From: Macrosoma leucophasiata
Taxonomy: Eukaryota > Arthropoda > Insecta > Lepidoptera > Hedylidae
Direction of reading: 5' to 3'
DNA: 64,000 nucleotides
NCBI GenBank assembly: GCA_036365455.1
Contig: JAWQUS010000025.1
Coordinates: 22,356,001 to 22,420,000, forward strand
Each line of letters begins with the position of its first letter. Position 1 is the first letter of the stretch. Both the position numbers and the translations under genes were made by a program. Positions 56,462-64,000 of the stretch are shown piece by piece. Under the pieces are notes generated by a model, which was given only the letters and a program-made list of their open reading frames with translations, was not told the DNA's origin and searched no databases.

Positions 56462-57660
56462 CAACTTCCTAAAAAAATTTGACACGCATTGTGTATTGTT
56501 CGCAGACGACGTATCGCTTTTATTTGAGTATGAAAATACTGTTGATTTTAAGAATCGCTTAAACAAAACTTTCAGGCTTGTCATAAATTGGTTAGAGGCC
56601 CATAATCTTAAAGTAAACTACGAAAAAACGAAACTCATAGAATTCATACCTCACCAAAAATCACCTTTAGACATTAAGTTACAAATTCATAATATCCGCC
56701 TAGAAAAGGTTAAAACGTGTACATTGTTAGGTTTACAAATTGACACTAATTTAAACTGGAAAACGCACATTGAAAACCTTAAATCTAAACTAAGCATATT
56801 CTCATATGCGCTCTAAACTTAAAGTAAGCACTGACAAAAATACTGCACTAGCAGCGTACTACGCATATGCACACTCTTGGTTAAGCTATGGCCTTATCCT
56901 ATGGGGAAATGCTACAAATGTAGAAGATGTTTTCCTAATCCAAAATAAGTTAATACGTATTATTATAAATATTGACAACACCGAATCCAGCAGACCCCAT
57001 TTCACCAATTTAGGAATCTTAACCCTGACAAGCATGTACATACTGGAACTATGTACATTTTTGAAGAAAAATCCAGCTGTATTTGTTAATGCACAACCTA
57101 GCAGATTGTATGAGGCACGGAAAAATAAAAAAAAACGATTAAAATTACCTCCAAGTCGCATCGACCTATTCAGGAAAAGCCCTTATGCCAGTGCAATACG
57201 GATATTCAATAAGTTACCATTTGAATTAAAACAGGAGCAAAACACAAATCGATTTTTATATAAATTGAAATCCATTCTTAACAACAAATGCTATTACAAT
57301 CTTAATGAATTTTATAATGATAAACATCTATGACATTTTTAATTAATTTGAATATTTTATTGAAAATACCTATTAAAACTAAAGCCTTATTGGGTTCATT
57401 ATATAATAACAATACTGTTTTCCAATATTAAATTGATCTTGACATGATAATAATCCATAAATGAAATGAAATCTGCTTCACGTTCAAGTAGTTTTATGTA
57501 ATTTTGCAATTTAAAATATGTACCTATAATTTAATTACTCGCCAACAATATTGCCATACCCAAGAGGGTTTCATGATGCACTTAGATAATTATTATTACC
57601 ACCTGTACTAAACATCTCATGATTTATGCAATAAATGAATTGAATTGAATTGAATATTAA
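56462..57660 (+). mobile_element. Jockey/CR1-type LINE, 5'-truncated
   Basis: The frame opens inside a reverse transcriptase at the catalytic FADD (THCVLFADDVSLLFE) and continues with NYEKTK, LLGLQID and WKTH. A -1 frame break at about 56810 leads to the C-terminal part (AYAHSWLSYGLILWG, then KSPYASAIRIFNKLP) ending at 57333. A 3' tail of GAATT repeats lies at about 57636-57656. It starts next to the mariner right end. It is dead: it lacks the endonuclease and most of the polymerase. Confidence 0.85.
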
Positions 57661-57736
57661 GTTATTTAGGTGTATGTACGATATAACGAAACAAAGATAT
57701 CAATGAGTCATGAGATAAATTCGCGGCAAAGTTTCA

Positions 57737-58107
57737 TCTATACATATAATAAAACAGTAAAATCCGCGTGTCTGTACATTGTATATATTTACGAAAAATC
57801 AATTGGGGGCGATGTTAAAATAGTATTAGAACACTCTTCAATTATTTTTAAATTTTTGGTCTGTCTGTTTGTCTCTTTGTCCAGGCTAATCTCCGAAGAT
57901 ACTGGACCGATTCGAATGAAACTCTTTGTGGTGTATAGATACTAAGCCTAGCCAATATTTTGGCTACTTTTTACTGCGGGAAAATCACTCATTCCCACAG
58001 GAATCTCTACATTTAATTTCATTTTCCTGTACAAATAGTCCGTATCTATCAAACCTTTGACACATTATTTAATTGTGAGGCAATACGAAGTTTGCCGGGT
58101 CAGCTAG
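57737..58107 (+). mobile_element. Helitron, 371 bp, divergent type
   Basis: TC start (TCTATACATATAATAAAAC) after an A, end CCGGGTCAGCTAG before a T. The middle differs from the other copies in the window. Confidence 0.7.
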
Positions 58108-58759
58108 TTGTAATAATAAGTAAACGAAAAATATAACGAGCGGCTCTTTGTTGACGATAGATACCACCTACCTCTAATTCATCCACGAGGCAACACAGGA
58201 GGTGGTCTGTGGGTGGCAACATGCTAAAAGCGCCAACCATGTCTGCTACATATTTACTGGACATGCCTCAACTGCAAAGTCGCCACACGTCGATTTCGCA
58301 GCCGACGCAATGCCGATAAGTAGCGCTGTCGTCAACAAAGTGCCGTTCGTTTGTATGAGTCCTAACTGTTCTTCGGATACCCTTACATACCGTCTAAGTT
58401 CTGTTCATGTTTACGAGACGGGGTGACGACTGTGAGTCTTATCAAAAGGTCGTGTATACGAACGAATAACATGATCTACCTCAATCACTCCAATTTTTAT
58501 TTAAAAACATATTATATTTTATCAGTCACGCTTTAATTTCATTGTCACAATAGATAAGTAACAAACAGTTATGTACTAATTGAATCTCCTAGGATAATAA
58601 ATGTACTTATTAATGTAATCTAGTACGTTTAAAATACCGTCGTAATTAGTACGTAGTGGAAGTGGGGAGATTACATCTATGTTCAAATTGTTAGCAAGCT
58701 ATTTTGAAAACTGTTCAGAGATTATTTCAGCAGTCTAGTGCCGGTGACTGCTATAATCA
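58108..58759. other. Unassigned sequence
   Basis: A 74-codon frame at 58202-58426 shows no domain. No repeat boundary is clear. Confidence 0.35.
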
Positions 58760-59030
58760 GTTTTTATGTGATGAAGTTAGCTAACAAGCATGTAATTTAC
58801 GAGGATGAGTGAATAGTGCGGCCTATAGATATATTCACAAAATCCAGATGTAAAAATGCAGATGCGTTGCCAGGTTGCTACCGTTAAGGCCTAAGTTTAG
58901 CGTCTATGATAAAAAAATCACATTAATTACGATCTTCAAACGGGACATCATAGCATTGAACACTATCATTTGGCGGCAGATAAATTTGGTAAATTAGTTT
59001 TGCTTACGCCCGCGATCTCGGACTCCTACA
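58760..59030 (-). repeat. 290-bp repeat, diverged copy
   Basis: AGCTAACAAGCATGTAATTTAC and AACACTATCATTTGGCGGCAG match the inverted repeat. Confidence 0.5.
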
Positions 59031-60059
59031 TTATTACATATTCTCTACTCCTACAGTGGTACTCCACTACGCTACTGCCAAATTGAGTTTTAATTGATTG
59101 TAAATAAAAATTATCCACTTCCTATTGCCAGCCCTATTTTCAGAGCAACGATAGTTGGAAAGGCGTTGTAACCTTAGAGGAATAACGTTGTAACGTGAAT
59201 ACTCGATGAAAGCTATCCTAGATTATACCTGTTTGATAATAAGATCTATAATCGCTTAGAATTGATATGCGACACCAACCGTGGAATAGTCGATACATTT
59301 TTAATAACTCTACTAAAATGTTATACATGCCATCGCTTAATTTTATAGCTAAGGTATTCATAGATTTTTCTATTCACCCATTCCGTATCGATCACCTTCA
59401 TCATATAACGTGTGTTATCGAATAGAAATAGCGCTAGATAGTATTAGAAACGTATTCAAATTTGATGTTGGACGTGTGCAATTTTCACCCTGACACGAAT
59501 TACGTTTGGAGTTACGAACGTGAGGATGCGTTTTTTGGATTTAATATTCACTTTCATCCATACTTTCATACTGGTACTTAATATTATAAATCTAAAAGTA
59601 AATCGGTTTGTCACGCTTTCAATTACAAATTACAATTTAGTGGAGATAGGTTGAATCCTAATGGTGAGATTCACAGACCGCACTACGACTTTACTTTGAG
59701 CAAAGTATGCTTAGAACTGTCAGTTTAGTATGGGTTTTGACAGTTAAAAGGATATGGGCATTTCTGCCAATATCGAAGAACACGCGGAAGAAGTTGCAAG
59801 TCTTGACACAGATGGAAGTATTTTTAAAGTGAAAGTAACTCTATCTGTCCGTTACAATAGTTCGTTATAATAGGATAGGATACTTTTGTGAAAACACCAA
59901 GAGCGCGAATAGCAGACAATAGTTTATTCATGTTTTTCCTCTCATCTTGAAATAAAAAATATATAATCTTGAAAATCCGGAACAATAAGGTCTCAGTGAC
60001 TCTCTCAAGGTCTCGTGGGCGTGTAAGTACCACCGCATTACCAAATCTAGTATTCAACA
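59031..60059. other. Intergenic with small repeat pieces
   Basis: It holds a Helitron start (59577) and half of the inner MITE of the 500-bp repeat (59661-59705). No gene. Confidence 0.4.
59577..59640 (+). mobile_element. Helitron 5' fragment
   Basis: TTAATATTATAAATCTAAAAG followed by GTTTGTCACG resembles the start of the 45.2-kb Helitron. No 3' end follows. Confidence 0.4.
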
Positions 60060-60270
60060 AGAAATATTGCACATCGATCTTCGGAAGGAGCCTTCGGCTT
60101 ATTTCGGGTCTGCAGAACGTTATCTCTTTCGCACCTTACCTATGTGACGTTTGTCGACCACTTTGATCAAGTTTTGACCAATACCGGACTATCAGTGCTT
60201 ACTTAGGCAGAGTGTAGCAGAGACAACGTTCTACAAAGTCGAAACTAGCCGATTGTCTTCCTCGCTGTCG
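60060..60270 (+). repeat. Same repeat, copy 3
   Basis: CATCGATCTTCGGAAGGAGCC through AGAGACAACGTTCTACAAAG to CTAGCCGATTG. It is uninterrupted. Confidence 0.65.
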
Positions 60271-60429
60271 TGTTTCGATTAGATTGTATTTCGACCGCGT
60301 AACGTTTGACACAGAGGCAACACAGATCAGGGGTGCGACCGCCTACCGACATTGCTGTCGTCATTGTCATTGCTGCCAAATTTTCATGTCAATTTTTACT
60401 TTAACTATACAATAATATAATACTGAAGA

Positions 60430-61517
60430 CATAATGAAGCGCGCATGGTCCCGCGGCTGGTGTAGATCGGAAGCAATCTACTAGGTTAAGCGATACGGGC
60501 GCGGTCGGGTGTGTGATGGGTGACCGCTAGTGGCAAATCAAAATGCGCGTTTCCGTGCTTCGGAGGGCACGTTAAGCCGTCGGTCCCGGTTGCTATCGAT
60601 AGATCATCATCATCATCATCATTTCAGCCAAAAGACGTCCACTGCTGAACAAAGGCCTCCCCCAAAGAATGCCACAACGAACGGCCCCGGGCCACCCTCA
60701 TCCAGCGATTGCCCGCGACCTTCACCAGGTCGTCGGTCCACCTCGTGGGGGGCCTGCCTACGCTTCGTTTTCCGGTACGTGGTCGCCACTCTAGAACTCT
60801 TCTGCCCCAACGGCCGTCAGTTCTGCGAGCTATGTGCCCTGCCCACTGCCACTTCAGTTTCGCTATTCGGTGGGCTATGTCGGTTACTTTGGTTCTCATG
60901 CGGATCTCGCAGAGAAACTCCGAGCATAGCCCTCTCCATTCCTCTCTGAGTGACCTTGAGCCTTCTTATGGTGCCGTATATCATCACTTGCAATACACAC
61001 TGGTCAAAGACCTTCTTCTTCAGACACTGCGGTAAATTAAACGAGAAGATATAACGCAGCTTCCCGAACGCTGCCCATCCGAGTTGGATTCGGCGATTGA
61101 CCTCTTTCTCGAAGTTGGACCTACCTAACTGGACCGTTTGTCCAAGGTATGCATATTCGTCAACAACTTCGAGTGTAGTACCCTCGACCATAACAGGAGT
61201 GGGCGTAACGAGGACATTCGACATGATCTTAGTCTTGTCCATGTTCATTTTAAGGCCCACTCGTTGGGATGCCCTACTGAGGCCATTGAGCATTGTGTCA
61301 AGGTCTTCCAGGGTCTCAGCCATGACTACAATATCATCCGATCGATAGATAGCAGTCGTTAAACCTTTTCGGAGGCCTTATGGGCAGTTTGAAAACATCC
61401 GGCAGCGGGTTGGCTACTAACCCTTATCTCCACCAACCCGCATTGGAGCAGCGTGGTGGAGTAAGCTCCAGGCCTCCTCCCAAGAAGGGGAGAGACTTGT
61501 GCCCAGCAGACAATAAT
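60430..61517 (+). repeat. GC-rich LINE-end repeat split by the RTE element
   Basis: The left half, 60430-60604, ends CGGTTGCTATCGATAG. The right half, 61341-61517, resumes at the duplicated site and ends TTGTGCCCAGCAG. The 62.9-kb copy reads through without a break. Confidence 0.75.
60605..61340 (-). mobile_element. RTE-type LINE, 5'-truncated, with target duplication
   Basis: Reading on the minus strand, the element begins right at the polymerase catalytic residues (DDIVVMAETLEDL). It continues through KTKIMSN, YAYLGQTV and RAMLGVSLRD. After a frame break it runs to LKWQWAGHIARR, RPRTGKRSVGRPPTRW and the stop. The 3' end is an ATG-triplet repeat tail, as in RTE elements. A 10-bp direct repeat ATCGATAGAT flanks it (60595-60604 and 61341-61350). 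It sits inside an older repeat (60430-61517). Confidence 0.88.
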
Positions 61518-61673
61518 AATCTAAATAATCTACCATTATCGTCTGTTTATCACCTACGAAAACAAGAACATCAATCAGATTATCACTACTAGTGTTAAAG
61601 AAGCTATAAATTGACATGAAAATTTGACAGCAATGACAATGACGACAGCAATGTCGATAGGCGGTCGCACCCC

Positions 61674-62333
61674 ACGTTTCAGCGTCACCAACGCTATCTT
61701 CACGGAGACCTAGAATTCACGAAAACGTGTATCAGAACCAGTTTTCACTTACCAGCAATGTGAACTGCTGTTTGTCACTTAGATAAATAAAAAGCCATAG
61801 ATTTTTCTGTAAATTCGCTTTACAGACCATAATTTTACGTGATAACGCAGCAACAAAACATACTTCACAAATAACAAGGCGAACCCTTAGGACATGCCTC
61901 CCTATCGCTTGTTCTGCGCTCTCGCTTGCACGCTCTGCTTAGTAGGAACGTGACACATTTTCGTGCGCGTCCAGACGGCGTTCATTGATTTATAAGACTA
62001 CATCACGTCAAAATATTGATGCTTTTAAACCTACTAACTCTGTCACTAGAACTTTAGAATCAGTTTTAAATTCATTCCAGCAATGCCAATGTTTTCAAAT
62101 AATTTATTATTCAAAATTCAAAACCCTTCAGGTCTTGATACTACGAGTTAAAATGTAAATCAAACTATCAGGTTTCAAGTTTAGAATAATTTAGGATATG
62201 TACATACATACGAGTATATATAACACCAAGCGGCCCGCCCGCCCCGGCTTCGCAGGGCACGACCAGACAACGCACGAGTCGAGCGAGCAAAGCGAGCGTG
62301 CCGCCGTGGCAGCGGCCGTCGAGTATTATAGGC
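61674..62333. other. Intergenic with the empty-site form of a repeat
   Basis: 61880-62010 resembles 30590-30654 plus 31122-31165, without the 467-bp insert. No gene. Confidence 0.45.
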
Positions 62334-62574
62334 GTAACACACGTCCGGATTTGGTACGGAGCGGACAGCGGATTCGGTACGCTCCGAACCAAATTTGGCC
62401 GTGTGTAGATTAGTCCGGCGGACAGAATAATTAATATAATTATTAATCAAATCCGATGTCGTCTGCTCGCCCGGGTTTATACAGCACGCCGGACCGAATC
62501 CGGTCGTACCTAGCAACACCGGATTTGGTCGGCGGATTCGGTCCACCGGACCAAATCCGGTCGTGTGTTACTAC
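62334..62574. mobile_element. GC-rich MITE, longer relative
   Basis: GTAACACACGTCCGGATTTG at the left and CCAAATCCGGTCGTGTGTTAC at the right, with inner blocks of the same motif. The Arg/Pro-rich open frames over it are by-products. Confidence 0.6.
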
Positions 62575-62884
62575 TACATATTAGATACATGTTTTTAATA
62601 TAAAACAGGGAACTACAACCACAACCTTTTCCTCATCCGCAGTTTCCATACCGTCATAATAATATATTATTAAAATATACCTAGTCCTTAGAATTTTTCA
62701 CATGGTCATTAATCAATACTACTCATCTGTCATCGGCCATATCTCCTAAACAACTCGAGAATTTTTTGACGTGGTCAATAGACAACTACTATTGTCAGAC
62801 TCCTAAACAAAGCGCTTGCAGCGCCTCTGTCGGTAATTATTCTAGAGGTGTTCGCAACGGCTATTTATCAATAACACAACATAA

Positions 62885-63108
62885 CGTTCCGGTTGCTATC
62901 GATGGATAGCAGTCGTTACACCTTGTCGGAGGCCTTATGGGCGGTTTGAAAACATCCGACAAGGGGTTGGCCACTAACTCACCTCCACCAATCCGCATTG
63001 GAGCAGCGTGGTGGAGTAAGCTCCAGGCCTCCCCCCAAAAAGGGGAGAGACTCGTGCCCAGCAGTGGGACGTATAATGGGTTGCCATTATTATATTATTA
63101 TGTCTCTC
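62885..63108 (+). repeat. GC-rich LINE-end repeat, unbroken copy
   Basis: TTCCGGTTGCTATCGATGG to GTGGGACGTATAATGGG, with an ATT-rich tail. It serves as the empty site for the RTE insertion at 60.6-61.3 kb. Confidence 0.7.
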
Positions 63109-64000
63109 GTCAGCACGGGGTCCAATTTGAACCCCGGAACTTTGTCAGGCTTGCGCGGGGACATGGGGGGTCCAACACGTAGAGGCCCTTTCGAGAATTT
63201 TGATCTACTTTGTAATGGGTTATATATATTCGGCGGGACCTCTCTGACTGCATCAATAGTTAATACAGGCACAGACAGACCCCGCAGAATATAATGGGAC
63301 TATTGTAATGGTAAGTGATTCGCCAAACTTTGGGCTATGTGGGTGAACTGGGGGGACTAGCTGGCTGGGCCTATGGAGTGAGATCCGGCACCTGCCTATA
63401 TTCAACATCTCACATTATCGAATCCTACTTTAGGCAGGTGGTGACTCGCCTCTCCTTGGTGGGCCCCCCAAACAGCCAACCCGATGGTCGACGGGGGGCA
63501 ACACTGTTGAGAGAGGCTGGGGGTGTCGAGAGGTGTGACCCCGGTTTCACCATCACGAGCGAGTAATCTCGAGCTCGGAGCGGGCTTCCCCGCTATTATG
63601 CCTTTAGACACTTCCACCCCCGAGTGTATGGCTCTTGCAGAAATTTAGACAACAGCCTATTATCTAAATTTCTGCAAATGCCATACCTCTAGCGCCCCAC
63701 TCTGACCGGCCAATGAAGGCAAGCCAGAGGTGAGAGACCTGATGCTCTGTCCGGCCGTACCTCTGTGTGGCGGACGAGGCGGAGCCCAGTTCTCTCGGAG
63801 GAACTCGAGATGATGGTAGGGGGTGGTGTCGCTACTCACCAACAGCTCGCCACAAGCTGCTCTGCCCCCAATATTATTACCACAGTTGATGTTATCCGCA
63901 GTGCGACCGTGTTCACGTTTCTATGTTTTTATTTGTAGTTGATTACATAGTTACGTCTGGTTACGGGACGAACACACGATAAGGTTCAACATAATACCCT
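63109..64000. other. GC-rich, probably an untranslated part of a LINE
   Basis: Much more GC-rich than its surroundings, with many short frames and no conserved domain. The structure at 63626-63686 and the composition suggest a retroelement UTR. Not proven. Confidence 0.35.
63626..63686. other. Two-part hairpin, 13-bp and 7-bp stems
   Basis: GCAGAAATTTAGA (63637-63649) pairs with 63663-63675. Outside it GTATGGC pairs with GCCATAC across 4-nt bulges. Confidence 0.75.

Larger units (their letters stand above)
60330..61673. mobile_element. Outer element with 66-bp inverted ends, holding a nested pair
   Basis: 60330-60395 and 61608-61673 are inverted copies with about two mismatches in 66 bp, starting GGGGTGCGACCGCCTA. 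Between them lie the GC-rich repeat and, inside that, the RTE LINE. No transposase is visible. Confidence 0.7.

Noticed and set aside
58202..58426. 74-codon frame
   Set aside because: Contains Cys and His but no known spacing, no splice context and no homologue I recognise.
60530..61362. Plus-strand frames over the RTE element
   Set aside because: They are antisense to clear reverse-transcriptase sequence.
62937..63842. Overlapping frames of 60-98 codons at the window end
   Set aside because: They follow the GC-rich repeat and retroelement-like DNA; no conserved motif in any frame.
1..64000. CRISPR array, prophage or bacterial operon
   Set aside because: No spacer-repeat pattern; genes have spliceosomal introns and are animal families.

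Overview
The window looks like nuclear DNA of a lepidopteran insect (moth or butterfly). This is an inference from three things: AT-rich intergenic DNA with GT-AG introns, animal proteins of insect type, and a dense load of repeat types common in Lepidoptera (short Helitrons with TC...CTAG ends, cecropia-type mariner, RTE/CR1/jockey-like LINE fragments, tRNA-derived SINEs, many MITEs). No bacterial, organellar or CRISPR features were seen.

Layout. 1-6.6 kb is gene-free and repeat-rich. 6.6-17.6 kb (minus) is one uninterrupted exon of about 10.9 kb encoding nearly all of cubilin, with 8 EGF and 27 CUB domains. 17.6-23.0 kb holds a broken mariner carrying a nested 522-bp insert, and other repeats. 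23.05-27.48 kb (minus) is a seven-exon gene that I read as the kinetochore protein CENP-O. 30.35-38.56 kb (minus) is a nine-exon EXD2 exonuclease gene. Head-to-head with it, 760 bp away, is intronless DDX23/Prp28 (39.32-41.75 kb, plus). 44.99-49.17 kb (minus) is a five-exon APOO/APOOL-type MICOS subunit gene. At 51.2 kb (plus) there is a possible first coding exon of an unrecognised gene. From there to 64 kb I see only intergenic or intronic DNA full of transposon fragments.

The genes are ordinary housekeeping or transport genes and do not form a joint system: endocytic receptor (cubilin), kinetochore (CENP-O), DNA repair/mitochondrial nuclease (EXD2), splicing helicase (DDX23) and cristae organiser (APOOL-like). 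I rebuilt the exons of CENP-O, EXD2 and the MICOS gene by hand. In each, every exon junction has GT-AG ends and the reading phase closes.

The most interesting structures are the giant intron-free cubilin exon, a CENP-O gene in a lineage known for holocentric chromosomes without CenH3, a near-perfect palindrome made of two Helitrons facing 3' to 3', a three-level transposon nest at 60.3-61.7 kb, and an inverted SINE pair inside an intron. I did not find a convincing undescribed multi-gene system.
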